Assembly (NCBI GenBank): GCA_913061185.1 | Contig: CAJXTI010000004.1 | Span: 54,668 to 118,667, forward strand | Source of the DNA: an uncultured Oceanobacter sp. | Lineage (GTDB): Bacteria; Pseudomonadota; Gammaproteobacteria; Pseudomonadales; Oceanobacteraceae | Reading direction: 5' to 3' | Length of the DNA stretch: 64,000 nucleotides | Shown: in pieces, positions 34,498 to 44,250 of the stretch | How the letters are laid out: each line of letters starts with the position of its first letter | Position numbering within the stretch: position 1 is the first letter of the stretch | Notes under the pieces: model-generated | Databases searched by the model: none | Told to the model about the DNA's origin: nothing | The model's input: the letters and a program-made list of their open reading frames with translations, nothing else | Made by a program: the position numbers and the translations under genes

Positions 34498-36084
34498 ATG
34501 GCCAGTCAATTCCAGCAAGAAGTCGGACGTCGTCGTACGTTCGGCATTATTTCCCACCCCGATGCGGGTAAAACCACTATTACTGAAAAGCTGTTGCTGT
34601 TTGGCAACGCTATCCAGCTAGCCGGTACGGTCAAAGGCAGGAAGACGGGCCGTATGGCGACGTCGGACTGGATGCAGATGGAGCAAGAGCGCGGTATCTC
34701 GATTACCACCTCGGTAATGCAGTTCCCTTATCGTGATCGTATGGTCAATCTGCTTGATACGCCAGGACACGAAGACTTCTCGGAAGATACCTATCGTACC
34801 CTGACCGCTGTCGATTCCGTGTTGATGGTGATCGATGGGGCCAAGGGGGTTGAAGACCGCACCATCAAACTGATGGATGTCTGTCGTCTGCGTGATACCC
34901 CGATCTTCACCTTCATTAACAAGATGGATCGGGAAGTTCGTGACCATATTGAAGTGCTGGATGAAATTGAAACCATCTTGAAAATCAAGTGCGCGCCAGT
35001 GACCTGGCCGATTGGTATGGGCAAGGCGTTCAAGGGTGTGTACAACCTGGTCACTGACACGATTCACGTGTTCCGGCCCGGGCAGGCCAGCATCATTCCG
35101 GACGATGTCCAGATTCAGGGCATTGAGTCTGCCGAAGCGCTGGCACTGCTGGGCGAAGAGCTGGTGGAAGAATTGGTGGAAGAAATCGAGCTGGTACGGG
35201 GTGCCAGTTATGAATTTGATCTGGATGAATACCTTGCAGGCACGATGACGCCGGTATTCTTCGGCACCGCCTTGTCGAACTTTGGGGTGCGCGAAATGCT
35301 CAATTACTTTGTTGAGTGGGCACCCGCGCCGATTCCGCGTCAGACCAATGAGCGCGAAGTGCCACCAATGGAAGAAACGTTCTCCGGTTTTATTTTCAAG
35401 ATCCAGGCTAATATGGATCCGAAACATCGTGACCGTATTGCCTTTATGCGGGTGTGCTCTGGCGCTTATACCCGTGGTATGAAGATGAAACACACGCGGA
35501 TTGGCAAAGACATCAAGATTGCCGACGCAGTGACCTTTCTTGCAGGCGACCGCTCAGCGGTAGAAGAAGCCATTTCCGGTGACATCATCGGGCTGCACAA
35601 CCATGGCACCATCCAGATTGGCGATACCTTCACTGAGGGTGAAAACCTGCGGTTCACTGGTATTCCTCACTTTGCCCCGGAACTGTTCAAGCGAGTGCGG
35701 TTGAAAGATCCGTTAAAAATGAAGCAGCTGCAGAAGGGATTGCAGCAGCTGTCGGAAGAAGGCGCAACCCAGTTATTTATGCCGGTTAATAACAACGATC
35801 TGATCCTTGGTGCGGTCGGGGTGTTGCAGTTTGATGTGGTACAGCAGCGCCTGCGCGACGAGTATAAAGTGGAATGTATTTATGAGCCGGTCAGTGTGAA
35901 TACGGCACGCTGGGTGTATTGCGCAGATAGCAAGATGCTGGAAGATTTCAAACGTAAGGCAGCAGATAACCTGGCGATTGATGGCGGCGGCTATCTGACC
36001 TACATCGCACCGACGCGGGTGAACCTGAGTTTGATTCAGGAGCGCTGGCCCGAGGTGGAATTCCGCGCAACCCGTGAGCACTGA
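34498..36084 (+). CDS. prfC: Peptide chain release factor 3
   Basis: A 528-residue translational GTPase that recycles RF1 and RF2 from the ribosome. G1 is [15 protein letters not shown], the switch I region [23 protein letters not shown]3 [16 protein letters not shown], and G4 FINKMDRE. Domain II follows from about 290 ([22 protein letters not shown]), and domain III ends the protein with [13 protein letters not shown]. Length matches E. coli RF3 (529). The start at 34498 is the usual [20 protein letters not shown]. Confidence 0.97.
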   Translation: MASQFQQEVGRRRTFGIISHPDAGKTTITEKLLLFGNAIQLAGTVKGRKTGRMATSDWMQMEQERGISITTSVMQFPYRDRMVNLLDTPGHEDFSEDTYRTLTAVDSVLMVIDGAKGVEDRTIKLMDVCRLRDTPIFTFINKMDREVRDHIEVLDEIETILKIKCAPVTWPIGMGKAFKGVYNLVTDTIHVFRPGQASIIPDDVQIQGIESAEALALLGEELVEELVEEIELVRGASYEFDLDEYLAGTMTPVFFGTALSNFGVREMLNYFVEWAPAPIPRQTNEREVPPMEETFSGFIFKIQANMDPKHRDRIAFMRVCSGAYTRGMKMKHTRIGKDIKIADAVTFLAGDRSAVEEAISGDIIGLHNHGTIQIGDTFTEGENLRFTGIPHFAPELFKRVRLKDPLKMKQLQKGLQQLSEEGATQLFMPVNNNDLILGAVGVLQFDVVQQRLRDEYKVECIYEPVSVNTARWVYCADSKMLEDFKRKAADNLAIDGGGYLTYIAPTRVNLSLIQERWPEVEFRATREH

Positions 36085-36455
36085 TTGCTGCCTGACCGCT
36101 CCGTAGGGACGCCCTCCGTGGCTGTCTGTAACGGCACGGCAGGGTGTGCAGGGTGATAGGTATGAGCGTCAGTTCTTTGGAGGCGGATAGGCCGTGCCGG
36201 TTTGATGCGGACGAAGCCAATCTGGCGGGCAATAAAAATCTGTCGACAATTCATTTTTCGAGTGGATTATTTTCTGCACTAAAGATACAATCCGCGCCCC
36301 TTTATGAAAAGACGGCTCCTTTCTGGCACTTGTGTCGTGACGGCTGATCCGTGACTTACTGTGTTAAAAATACACAGATGGTTGCGTGGGTAATAACCGT
36401 CCTGTAGAATGCCGCCCTCTTTTCTGATCAACATGCCCTTGAAGGCGAGAATTTG
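36085..36455 (+). promoter_or_regulatory. Gap before rplM with its probable promoter
   Basis: No gene is seen in 36085-36455. A promoter with TTGCGT at 36382-36387, a 17-base spacer and TAGAAT at 36405-36410 followed by GCCGCCC lies about 45 bases before rplM. The GC-rich discriminator suits a ribosomal-protein promoter under stringent control. The left half of the gap is GC-rich, with no clear prfC terminator. Confidence 0.55.
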
Positions 36456-36890
36456 ATGAAAACTTACAGCGCAAAACCCGAAGCCGTAAAACGTGAATGG
36501 TTTGTTGTTGATGCAGCTGATCAGACGCTGGGTCGCCTGGCTACCGAGGTTGCTCGCCGTTTGAGAGGCAAGCACAAGCCAGAATACACACCACACGTTG
36601 ATACCGGCGATTACATCGTCGTGATCAATGCTGAAAAAGTAAAAGTCACTGGCAATAAAACCAGCGACAAAATGTATTACCGTCACACTGGTTACCCCGG
36701 TGGCCTGAAGTCGATCTCTTTTGAGAAGCTGATCGACTACAAGCCGCAGGACGTAATTGAGACAGCGGTAAAAGGCATGCTGCCCAAGAATCCTCTTGGA
36801 CGCGCCATGTTCAAGAAAATGAAAGTTTACGCAGGTAGCGAGCATCCACACACCGCTCAGCAGCCTCAAGAACTGAAGCTGGGAGAATAA
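36456..36890 (+). CDS. rplM: 50S ribosomal protein L13
   Basis: A 144-residue protein starting at ATG 36456 ([20 protein letters not shown]) with AAGGCGAG upstream; E. coli L13 has 142. Signature parts are [30 protein letters not shown] and [19 protein letters not shown]. It binds early in 50S assembly. rpsI follows after one base, the conserved L13-S9 operon. Confidence 0.98.
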   Translation: MKTYSAKPEAVKREWFVVDAADQTLGRLATEVARRLRGKHKPEYTPHVDTGDYIVVINAEKVKVTGNKTSDKMYYRHTGYPGGLKSISFEKLIDYKPQDVIETAVKGMLPKNPLGRAMFKKMKVYAGSEHPHTAQQPQELKLGE

Positions 36891-36891
36891 T

Positions 36892-37284
36892 ATGGCCGTA
36901 ACTCAATACTACGGTACCGGTCGTCGCAAGACGTCCACTGCTCGCGTTTTCTTGCGTCCAGGTACTGGCTCTATCGTGATCAACAAGCGCACACTGGAAG
37001 AATATTTCGGTCGTGAAACTGCTCGTATGGTTGTCCGTCAGCCTCTGGAACTGACTGAGAGTCTGGAGAAGTTTGACATTGTTGTTAATGTTAACGGCGG
37101 TGGTGGTAATGGTCAGGCGGGTGCTATCCGTCACGGCATTACTCGCGCCCTGATGCAATACGACGAAACGCTACGTCCATCTCTGCGTGCTGCGGGTTAC
37201 GTTACTCGTGACGCTCGTGAGGTTGAACGTAAGAAGGTTGGTCTGCGTAAAGCACGTAAGAAGCCGCAGTTCTCCAAGCGTTAA
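36892..37284 (+). CDS. rpsI: 30S ribosomal protein S9
   Basis: A 130-residue protein, the same length as E. coli S9. It begins [19 protein letters not shown] and ends in the basic tail RKKPQFSKR, whose last residue reaches the P-site t[24 protein letters not shown] is the S9 signature. It is cotranscribed with rplM; a terminator follows after 16 bases. Confidence 0.98.
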   Translation: MAVTQYYGTGRRKTSTARVFLRPGTGSIVINKRTLEEYFGRETARMVVRQPLELTESLEKFDIVVNVNGGGGNGQAGAIRHGITRALMQYDETLRPSLRAAGYVTRDAREVERKKVGLRKARKKPQFSKR

Positions 37285-37300
37285 GCTATTTTTTGCTGAT

Positions 37301-37345
37301 AAAAAAGGCGTCCCTTGGCTTATGTCAATGGACGCTTTTTTTGTT
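37301..37345 (+). terminator. Terminator of rplM-rpsI
   Basis: AAAAAAGGCGTCC and GGACGCTTTTTTT form a stem of about eight strong pairs flanked by A and T tracts around a 16-base loop. The flanking A-run makes it potentially bidirectional. Confidence 0.85.
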
Positions 37346-37507
37346 TTTATATCCCTACAGCACGTATGTCTTCCCGGTTGTTTCAAATCCTCAATTTCTT
37401 TACTATGTGCGCCGCTCTGCATTCTACGCCGGGTCTGCCGACCGTAGTCCCTCTCAGGCAAACGACCTCGCGGCAGAAAAGAATTTTAATGATGGGAGAA
37501 GATGGTA

Positions 37508-38104
37508 ATGAGTCAAGACGGCGTTAATAAAGGTCGGCGCACCCTGTTGGTGGGCGTGACTTCTGCTGTCGGCGCAGTTGGTGCTGGCTTTGTCGCTGTA
37601 CCCTTCGTCAAATCTTGGGTTCCAAGTGAAAAGGCGAAAGCGGCGGGCGCTCCGGCCAAGGTCGATGTCAGCAAAGTCGAACTGGGTTCGATGCTGACTG
37701 CCGAATGGCGTGGCAAGCCGGTATACATCGTGCACCGTACAGATGCGATGCTGGAAAATCTGCCAGAGCATAATGACCGGCTGAAAGATCCGGATAACAG
37801 CAACAAGGCTCAGCAACCAGCCTACGCTGACAACATCAATCGCTCACGCAAGCCTGAAATCCTGGTTTTGCTGGGTGTTTGTACTCACCTGGGTTGTGCC
37901 CCCAAGTACTTTGGCGAAGTCAAACCTCAGCAGTTTGATGCAAACTGGCCTGGAGGCTGGTTTTGTCCATGTCACGGTTCCCGTTTTGATCTGTCTGGTC
38001 GTGTTTTTCAGGGATCTCCGGCTGCGGCCAACCTGGAAGTTCCGCCGTACAGCTACGAAAGCGCCAGTGTGGTTGTAATCGGTGTGGATGAGGAGAACGC
38101 CTGA
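37508..38104 (+). CDS. petA: Ubiquinol-cytochrome c reductase, Rieske iron-sulfur subunit
   Basis: A 198-residue subunit of the cytochrome bc1 complex. The N-terminus has GRRTLLVGVTSAVGAVGAGF, a twin-arginine-type anchor that stays in the membrane. The 2Fe-2S cluster ligands are in CTHLGCAPKYF and CPCHGSRFDLSGRV. It passes electrons from ubiquinol to cytochrome c1 on the periplasmic side. GGGAGAAG precedes two in-frame ATGs (37502, 37508); the second gives the better spacing. The stop overlaps petB (TGATG). Confidence 0.96.
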   Translation: MSQDGVNKGRRTLLVGVTSAVGAVGAGFVAVPFVKSWVPSEKAKAAGAPAKVDVSKVELGSMLTAEWRGKPVYIVHRTDAMLENLPEHNDRLKDPDNSNKAQQPAYADNINRSRKPEILVLLGVCTHLGCAPKYFGEVKPQQFDANWPGGWFCPCHGSRFDLSGRVFQGSPAAANLEVPPYSYESASVVVIGVDEENA

Positions 38105-39330
38105 TGAGTAACAAGCAAAATACCTTCATGGGCTGGATTGATGACCGCTTGCCGGTAACCAGTGCCTATGAAAAGCATATGTCCAAGTACTATGCGCCGA
38201 AGAACTTCAACTTCTGGTACTTCTTCGGCGTATTGTCGATGTTGATGCTGGTTAACCAGATCCTGACCGGTGTCTGGTTAACCATGAACTTCACTCCGAG
38301 TGCCGAAGCAGCGTTTGCCTCTGTTGAATACATCATGCGAGATGTTGAGTGGGGCTGGCTGATTCGCTATATGCACTCCACTGGCGCTACCTTCTTCTTT
38401 ATCGCTATTTATCTGCACATGATGCGCGCCATTCTGTATGGCTCGTACCAGAAGCCACGTGAGCTGATCTGGATCTTTGGTATGGCAATTTACCTGGCGC
38501 TGATGGCTGAAGCCTTCATGGGTTATGTATTGCCATGGGGACAGATGTCTTACTGGGGTGCCCAGGTTATTATTTCGCTGTTCTCGGTTCTGCCTTACGG
38601 TAACGAGCTGACCGAATGGATTCGTGGTGACTTCCTGATCTCTGGAGCCACACTGAACCGTTTCTTTGCCTTGCACGTGGTGGCTGTCCCGCTGGTGATC
38701 GTTGGTTTGGTGGTGATGCATCTGCTGGCGCTGCACGAGGTGGGTTCCAACAACCCGGATGGCATCGATATCAAGAAGCTGAAAGACGAAAACGGTGTGC
38801 CTCTGGATGGTGTGCCATTTCATCCTTACTACTCTGTACACGACTTGGTCGGCATCGTTGTCTTCCTTATGGTGTTCTGTACCGTAATGTTCTTCTTCCC
38901 TGAAGGCGGCGGTTTCATGTTGGAACACGCCAACTTTGAACCAGCTAATGGTTTGAAAACTCCTGAGCACATTGCTCCAGTTTGGTATTTTGGTGCGTTC
39001 TACGCGATTCTGCGTGCAGTGCCAGACAAACTGATGGGTGTTGCTGCAATGGGGGCTGCGATTGCGGTGTTGTTCGTACTACCATGGCTGGATCGTAGTC
39101 CTGTGCGTAGCTGGCGTTATAAGGGCTGGATGAGCAGAACCTTTATTCTGGTGTTTGCCGTGGCCTTTGTTCTGCTGACTTGGTTGGGTACTCAGCCTAC
39201 CAATGAGCTGAATACCTTCCTGGCTCGTGCTTCATCGTTTATCTACTTCGGTTTCTTCTTGTTGATGCCTTTCTATACTCGTATGGAAAAAACCAAACCA
39301 GTGCCAGAACGCGTAACAGGAGGCCACTAA
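38104..39330 (+). CDS. petB: Ubiquinol-cytochrome c reductase, cytochrome b
   Basis: A 408-residue membrane protein with eight helices. Heme-ligating His pairs fall in HSTGATFFFIAIYLHMMR and FFALHVVAVPLVIVGLVVMH. The Qo-site PEWY-type motif is present in modified form as APVWYFGAFYAILR, with the sequence PVWY in place of PEWY; this variant, which lacks the Glu, deserves note. It is translationally coupled to petA and petC by one-base overlaps. It is the core of the bc1 complex linking quinol oxidation to proton transfer. Confidence 0.96.
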   Translation: MSNKQNTFMGWIDDRLPVTSAYEKHMSKYYAPKNFNFWYFFGVLSMLMLVNQILTGVWLTMNFTPSAEAAFASVEYIMRDVEWGWLIRYMHSTGATFFFIAIYLHMMRAILYGSYQKPRELIWIFGMAIYLALMAEAFMGYVLPWGQMSYWGAQVIISLFSVLPYGNELTEWIRGDFLISGATLNRFFALHVVAVPLVIVGLVVMHLLALHEVGSNNPDGIDIKKLKDENGVPLDGVPFHPYYSVHDLVGIVVFLMVFCTVMFFFPEGGGFMLEHANFEPANGLKTPEHIAPVWYFGAFYAILRAVPDKLMGVAAMGAAIAVLFVLPWLDRSPVRSWRYKGWMSRTFILVFAVAFVLLTWLGTQPTNELNTFLARASSFIYFGFFLLMPFYTRMEKTKPVPERVTGGH

Positions 39331-40088
39331 TGAAAACGTTATTTGCATTGATCGCTGCACTGCTTCCTGCAGTTGCAATGGCCTCCAGTGAAGGTGTGCA
39401 TCTGGATAAGCACCTGACCGATCTGACGGATAAGGCCTCACTCCAGCGTGGTGCCAAGACCTTTATGAACTACTGCATGGGCTGTCATTCGATGGAACAC
39501 GCCCGGTTTAACCGCATGGCTCGTGACCTGGATATCCCAGAAGAGCTGATGATAGAAAACCTGGTGTTTGACACCGACAAAAAGTTCGGTTCGCTGGCGA
39601 CCATCGCCATGCGCAAGGAAGATTCCAAAAAATGGTTTGGTGCCACACCACCAGACCTGACGCTGGTTGCCCGTGTACGACGTCCAGATTGGCTATACAC
39701 CTACCTGCGCAGCTTTTATGTCGACCCAACACGCCCATGGGGTGTTAATAATGCAGTCTTCAAGGACGTGGGCATGCCTAACGTACTGGCTGAGCTGCAG
39801 GGTCTTCAGCATGAAGGTACCGCACCGGTAGCCGTGGGTTATGACACACTGACGGGTCAGGAAATCACCGAAGAGCACGAAGATGTGCTATATCTGGCAG
39901 AACCTGGCACGCTGAGTGTTAAAGAGTATGATGACCTGATCTTCGATCTGGTTAACTTTTTGACTTACTCCGCTGAACCTATTGCGGTTGAGCGTGAGAG
40001 ACTGGGTTGGTGGGTACTTTTGTTCCTGGCAATCTTCTTAGTGCCTGTGTACATGTTGAACAAGGAATACTGGCGCGACGTCCATTAA
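39330..40088 (+). CDS. petC: Ubiquinol-cytochrome c reductase, cytochrome c1
   Basis: A 252-residue c-type cytochrome. Signal peptide 1-18 ends VAMASSEG. The heme motif CMGCH (in FMNYCMGCHSMEHARF) is close to the N-terminus; Met ligand candidates lie further on in KDVGMPNVLAEL. A single C-terminal helix (WWVLLFLAIFLVPVYMLN) anchors it. It accepts electrons from the Rieske protein and hands them to soluble or membrane cytochromes. Last gene of petABC, followed by a terminator. Confidence 0.96.
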   Translation: MKTLFALIAALLPAVAMASSEGVHLDKHLTDLTDKASLQRGAKTFMNYCMGCHSMEHARFNRMARDLDIPEELMIENLVFDTDKKFGSLATIAMRKEDSKKWFGATPPDLTLVARVRRPDWLYTYLRSFYVDPTRPWGVNNAVFKDVGMPNVLAELQGLQHEGTAPVAVGYDTLTGQEITEEHEDVLYLAEPGTLSVKEYDDLIFDLVNFLTYSAEPIAVERERLGWWVLLFLAIFLVPVYMLNKEYWRDVH

Positions 40089-40106
40089 TCGCACTGTATT
40101 CTGATG

Positions 40107-40145
40107 CTAGCCTGGCCGTTTTTGCGGCCGGGCTATCTTTGTTTT
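40107..40145 (+). terminator. Terminator of petABC
   Basis: TAGCCTGGCCG (40108-40118) pairs with CGGCCGGGCTA (40125-40135) with one mismatch; a T-rich run (TCTTTGTTTTT) follows. Confidence 0.88.
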
Positions 40146-40179
40146 TAGGTAATCGAATTTTTTAGCAAGCGAGGAAATT

Positions 40180-40806
40180 ATGGGGGTTGTAGCCAAGCGC
40201 TCTACCATGACGTTTTATTCCGATGCCAAGGATCATTTCAGCCACCGTGTACGTATCGTACTGGCTGAAAAGGGTGTCGCCGTCGAAATTATGGATGTAG
40301 ATCCGGACAACCTGCCCGAAGATCTGACATCCCTGAATCCTTACAACACCCTGCCAACCCTGGTTGATCGGGAGCTGACGCTCTACGAAGACCCGAACAT
40401 CATGATGGAATACCTCGACGAGCGTTTCCCGCACCCACCGCTGTTGCCCGTCTACCCTGTGGCACGGGCAGAAAGCCGGTTATGGATCAAACGCATCGAG
40501 AAAGACTGGTGTGGCCTGGTGGCCAGCATTCTGGCTGGTGGTGACTCTGCTGAGGCAGCCCGCAAGGATCTGACCGAAAGCCTGGTTGGCATTGCACCCA
40601 TTTTCACCGAGATGTCCTACTTTATGAGTGACGACTTCTCGATTGTGGATTGCTGCGTTGCTCCCATCTTGTGGCGTTTGCCGGTACTGGGCATTGAACT
40701 GCCAGAGCGGCAGTGCAAACCGCTGCTGCAATATATGGAGCGGTTATTTGAACGTGAATCGTTTCAGGCCAGTCTGACCGAAGCCGAACGGGAAATGCAC
40801 GAGTAA
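40180..40806 (+). CDS. sspA: Stringent starvation protein A
   Basis: A 208-residue glutathione-S-transferase-fold protein that binds RNA polymerase. The thioredoxin-like half has [22 protein letters not shown]; the family's conserved surface includes [19 protein letters not shown]. It lacks the catalytic Cys/Ser of active GSTs, as SspA does. AGGAAATT precedes the ATG. It is coupled to sspB by a one-base overlap, and follows petABC as in many gammaproteobacteria. Confidence 0.95.
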   Translation: MGVVAKRSTMTFYSDAKDHFSHRVRIVLAEKGVAVEIMDVDPDNLPEDLTSLNPYNTLPTLVDRELTLYEDPNIMMEYLDERFPHPPLLPVYPVARAESRLWIKRIEKDWCGLVASILAGGDSAEAARKDLTESLVGIAPIFTEMSYFMSDDFSIVDCCVAPILWRLPVLGIELPERQCKPLLQYMERLFERESFQASLTEAEREMHE

Positions 40807-41228
40807 TGAAAACAATGACCCCAAGCCGACCTTACCTGGTGCGCGCCCTGAACGAGTGGATTCTCGATAATCAGTGCACACCCTATGTACTGGTAGATGC
40901 CTCGCTGGCTGGGGTTCAGGTGCCTCAGGACTACGTGAACAAAGGCCAGATTGTACTGAATATCAGCATGACAGCAGTTCAGAATCTGCTGATAGACGAT
41001 CAAGGGCTGTCCTTTAATGCCCGCTTTGGCGGTGTACCTATGTCGGTATACGTACCTACTGTGGCCATTCTGGCGATATATGCCAAGGAAAACGGTCAGG
41101 GCATGGTGTTTGGATCGGAAGCCGGTGCTCCTGATCCCAACGACCCACCCGAACCGCCAAAACCGAAGCAGACAGAGTCAGAGACAAAAGCCAGTTCTGG
41201 CCGACCTTCGCTGAAAGTGGTGAAGTGA
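40806..41228 (+). CDS. sspB: ClpXP adaptor SspB
   Basis: A 140-residue adaptor that hands ssrA-tagged proteins to ClpXP. The N-terminal domain reads SRPYLVRALNEWILDNQCTPY and YVPTVAILAIYAKENGQGM. A proline/acid-rich flexible linker (about 103-130) leads to the tail GRPSLKVVK, the ClpX-docking LKVVK motif. Both functional ends are intact. Confidence 0.95.
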   Translation: MKTMTPSRPYLVRALNEWILDNQCTPYVLVDASLAGVQVPQDYVNKGQIVLNISMTAVQNLLIDDQGLSFNARFGGVPMSVYVPTVAILAIYAKENGQGMVFGSEAGAPDPNDPPEPPKPKQTESETKASSGRPSLKVVK

Positions 41229-41260
41229 CCTGTCGGGTGTCTGAAGCTGGATGTCTGACG

Positions 41261-41293
41261 CAATAAAAAACCGCCTTCGGGCGGTTTTTTATT
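41261..41293. terminator. Bidirectional terminator after sspB
   Basis: An A-tract, then ACCGCC-TTCG-GGCGGT, then a T-tract: a classic short hairpin with a stable tetraloop, 33 bases after the sspB stop. It can also stop transcripts from the map side. Confidence 0.95.
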
Positions 41294-41410
41294 GGCTGCT
41301 TTTCTAACCGATTCGATGTAATACGCCGACGGCTATTGGCATCCTCGGGCAGTATTATTCAGCCACATGAGTGCCAGGCATATACGCGAATGGCTGTTAA
41401 CGCGAGTGCA

Positions 41411-42202
41411 TTATGTCTGTGCTATCAGCATCACTGCTTTCTCTTCTTCCCTCAAGGTCAATACCTCGTAGCCTCCAGCCGTCACTGCAATGGTGTGCTC
41501 CCACTGAGCCGATAGTTTCTTGTCACGGGTAATGACTGTCCAGCCATCTTTCATATGCTTCAGTTTATGGCTGCCCTGATTGATCATCGGTTCAATCGTG
41601 AAGGTCATGCCTTCTGCCAACGTCATCCCCATACCGGGTTTGCCATAATGGGTTACTTGCGGCTCTTCGTGCATCTCGCGGCCAATGCCGTGGCCACAAT
41701 ATTCCCGCACCACACTGTAACCGGCTTTTTCAGCCACCTGCTGAACGGCGTGGCCAATGTCGCCTAACGTCGCACCAGGCTTGACCGTCCGAATGCCAGC
41801 CCACATTGCCTCGTAGGTGGTCTCAATCAGACGCCGCGCCATCGGCGTAATCTTGCCGATGCAATACATCTTGCTGGAATCAGCGATAAAACCATTTTTC
41901 TCCAACGTAATATCGCAGTTGATGATATCGCCGTTGCGTAAAATCTGGCTGGCCTTTGGAATGCCGTGACACACCACATGATTCACTGAGGTATTCAGGC
42001 AATAAGGGAAGTCATACTGACCTCGGCTGGCAGGACGGGCCTGCAGCTCGTTTTCAATAAAATCTTCCACCGCCAGGTTGATGTCCATGGTGCTGATGCC
42101 TGCCACAACAAACTCATCCAGCATGGCAAATACCTGCGCCAGCAAGCGGCCGGATTCCCGCATCAGCTCGACTTCTTGCGGTGTTTTTGTAATGGCGTTC
42201 AT
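41411..42202 (-). CDS. map: Methionine aminopeptidase, type I (probably a second copy)
   Basis: A 263-residue enzyme that removes the N-terminal Met of new proteins. Metal ligands are seen in CDITLEKNGFIADSSKMY (two Asp), the His in YCGHGIGREMHEEP and the Glu residues in TFTIEPMINQG and SAQWEHTIAVT; Asn-His residues of the pocket are in LNTSVNHVVCHGIP. The housekeeping map gene normally sits beside rpsB; here it is coupled (TGATG) to a ParD-like gene, so it is likely a second copy. Whether its specificity differs is unknown. Confidence 0.93.
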   Translation of the reverse strand: MNAITKTPQEVELMRESGRLLAQVFAMLDEFVVAGISTMDINLAVEDFIENELQARPASRGQYDFPYCLNTSVNHVVCHGIPKASQILRNGDIINCDITLEKNGFIADSSKMYCIGKITPMARRLIETTYEAMWAGIRTVKPGATLGDIGHAVQQVAEKAGYSVVREYCGHGIGREMHEEPQVTHYGKPGMGMTLAEGMTFTIEPMINQGSHKLKHMKDGWTVITRDKKLSAQWEHTIAVTAGGYEVLTLREEEKAVMLIAQT

Positions 42203-42444
42203 CAGCTGGCCTCCTGTCGGGGTCGGGTTTCGGCCTTGAATTCAGACTTCAGGGCTGCCAGTGGCAATTCTGCGCTGGTCAACAGCTTGCGAGTCAGCTG
42301 GGCGTAAGTCAGATTCGGATAGAACTCCGCCAGCATACCCATCTTGATCCAGAACTCCGCCTGGGCGTTGATCGACCGCGCCATCAGCGCACTGGCGTCG
42401 CGGATTTCTTCGTGCAGCCCGTCCGAGATTTTGACGATCCCCAT
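42202..42444 (-). CDS. ParD-like protein (PF11903 type)
   Basis: An 80-residue protein beginning MGIVKISDGLHEEIRDAS, continuing MARSINAQAEFWIKMGMLAE. This is the ribbon-helix-helix-like ParD_like family, named for similarity to the ParD antitoxin. AGGAGG stands nine bases before the ATG, a strong site. It is followed with a one-base overlap by map. No ParE-like toxin gene is near, so the partner may be the aminopeptidase, or the protein may be an autoregulator of the pair. Confidence 0.8.
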   Translation of the reverse strand: MGIVKISDGLHEEIRDASALMARSINAQAEFWIKMGMLAEFYPNLTYAQLTRKLLTSAELPLAALKSEFKAETRPRQEAS

Positions 42445-42769
42445 AACGTTACGTCCTCCTGGCCAGAAGCTGAGATCAGCCTCGACACTACAAAATATAT
42501 ATGAATTGTATATTGATTAGATGCTGGAGATTGTTCGGGTTTGAGGGATGGTGCGTTGTGGGTTGAACTGTATTTACAGTGAACCTGTTGGATTGGTGCA
42601 GGAGGTTGCGTGGTAATGGCAGCGGTATTGGACTCCACGCCGGAGCGTGGGAGCCAGACAAAAACAAGTTTCTATAATTGATCTCAGATGGTGCTTCAGC
42701 CTATCCGACCCACAAGGCCGAATGAATTGCGTCAGACGTCCGACTGCAGACCTCTGACGCACCAAAAGA
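42445..42769. other. Gap between the ParD-like gene and gatB, with a palindromic repeat
   Basis: No gene is seen. The left part should hold the promoter of the ParD-like/map pair. An AT-rich stretch at 42490-42515 looks palindromic but is a mirror repeat. A hairpin, described separately, lies at 42633-42653. Confidence 0.4.
42633..42653. repeat. Short palindrome of the CCACGC...GCGTGG type
   Basis: CTCCACGC-CGGA-GCGTGGGAG forms an eight-base stem with one bulge and a tetraloop. It resembles intergenic palindromes around the word CCACGCTCC/GGAGCGTGG that are repeated in many proteobacterial genomes. I saw no second copy in this window. Confidence 0.4.
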
Positions 42770-44239
42770 TTACCCCAACTCTTCCAGCTTTTTCTTCAGT
42801 ACTTCCATCACCACTTGCGGGTTGACTCCCTTGGCGGCTTTACGGGTCAGGCCAATAAAGGGGCCCATGGCTTTGCCGCGTTTTTCCACCGGCGTGTTGA
42901 GGTAGCCTTCCACCAGTTTCGGGTTATCGGCCAGTACTTGCGCCACGATGGCTTCAATCGCGCCGCTGTCGGACACTTGTTTCAGGCCCATGCTGTCGAC
43001 CAGGGCGTCGACTTGCGCTTCTCCACCGTCACCTGCTGTACCTGCCTCAACCAGTGCATTAAAGACTTCCTTGGCCCCACCGTTGTTGAGAGTGCTGTTT
43101 TTGATCAACTGCAGGATGCGACCCAGTTGTGCGGCATTGACAGGCAGTTCGGCAATGCTGATTTCCAGGCGGTTGAGGGTGGCAGAGACGTCGCCCTGTA
43201 CCCAGTTGGCCGCCAGCTGGTAGTCGTTGACGGCTTGTGCCACGGCTTCAAAGTAGTCGGCCAGTGCCCGGTTGGAAGCGAGTACGGCGGCGTCGTTGGC
43301 CGATAAACCGTGCTGTTCGACAAAGCGTTTACGCTTGGCATCGGGCAGTTCAGGCAGGGTGCCTCGGACGGCTTCAATGTAGTCATCATCAATAATGATG
43401 GGCAGCAGGTCGGGGCAGGGGAAGTAGCGGTAGTCGTTTTCTACTTCCTTGGAGCGCATGGAGCGAGTCTCGTTTTTGTCGGCGTCGTAGAGGCGGGTTT
43501 CCTGGGTGATGGTGCCACCGTCTTCCAGTACGTCCATCTGGCGCTCAATTTCGACGTCGATCGCCCGTTCGACGTTGCGGAAGGAGTTGACGTTTTTGAT
43601 TTCGGTACGGGTGCCGAATGCTTGTTGGCCTTTCGGCCGCAGGGAGACGTTGCAGTCGCAGCGCATGGATCCCTGGGACAGGTCGCCGTCACAGATGCCG
43701 AGGTAGGTGACGATGCTGTGCATTTTTTTGAAGTAGGCGGAGGCTTCTTTGGAGCTGCGTAATTCCGGTTCGGAGACAATTTCTACCAGCGGTGTTCCGG
43801 CCCGGTTGAGGTCGATGCCGGACATGCCGCCAAAGCCTTCGTGTACGGATTTACCGGCATCTTCTTCCAGGTGGGCACGGGTGACGTTGATGCGTTTACT
43901 GCTACCGTCGTCGAGTTCGATATCGATATGACCCATGCCGACGATCGGGTGGTGCAGCTGGGTGGTCTGATAGCCCTTGGGTGAATCCGGGTAAAAGTAG
44001 TTCTTGCGGTCAAAGACGGAGCGTTTGCCGATGTCGGCGTCGATGGCCAGGCCAAATTTCACCGCCATGCGCAGGGCGGCTTCGTTAAATACCGGTAATA
44101 CGCCGGGCAGGCCGAGGTCGACGGCGCAAGCCTGGGTATTGGCGTCGGCACCGTAGGCAGTGGATGCGCCGGAGAAAATCTTCGATTGGGTGGCCAGCTG
44201 AGCGTGAATCTCAAGGCCGATGACAACTTCCCATTCCAT
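42770..44239 (-). CDS. gatB: Aspartyl/glutamyl-tRNA(Asn/Gln) amidotransferase subunit B
   Basis: A 489-residue subunit that phosphorylates and amidates mischarged Glu-tRNA(Gln) or Asp-tRNA(Asn). It begins [23 protein letters not shown], the GatB signature; [16 protein letters not shown] and [13 protein letters not shown] are conserved. The C-terminal YqeY-like tail ends [17 protein letters not shown]. It is last of gatC-gatA-gatB, 11 bases after gatA. Its presence shows indirect tRNA amidation in this organism. Confidence 0.97.
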   Translation of the reverse strand: MEWEVVIGLEIHAQLATQSKIFSGASTAYGADANTQACAVDLGLPGVLPVFNEAALRMAVKFGLAIDADIGKRSVFDRKNYFYPDSPKGYQTTQLHHPIVGMGHIDIELDDGSSKRINVTRAHLEEDAGKSVHEGFGGMSGIDLNRAGTPLVEIVSEPELRSSKEASAYFKKMHSIVTYLGICDGDLSQGSMRCDCNVSLRPKGQQAFGTRTEIKNVNSFRNVERAIDVEIERQMDVLEDGGTITQETRLYDADKNETRSMRSKEVENDYRYFPCPDLLPIIIDDDYIEAVRGTLPELPDAKRKRFVEQHGLSANDAAVLASNRALADYFEAVAQAVNDYQLAANWVQGDVSATLNRLEISIAELPVNAAQLGRILQLIKNSTLNNGGAKEVFNALVEAGTAGDGGEAQVDALVDSMGLKQVSDSGAIEAIVAQVLADNPKLVEGYLNTPVEKRGKAMGPFIGLTRKAAKGVNPQVVMEVLKKKLEELG

Positions 44240-44250
44240 GCTGTGGCTCC

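Noticed and set aside
42490..42515. AT-rich TATATATGAATTGTATATT as an operator for the ParD-like gene
   Set aside because: Around the central AATT it is a mirror repeat, not an inverted repeat.
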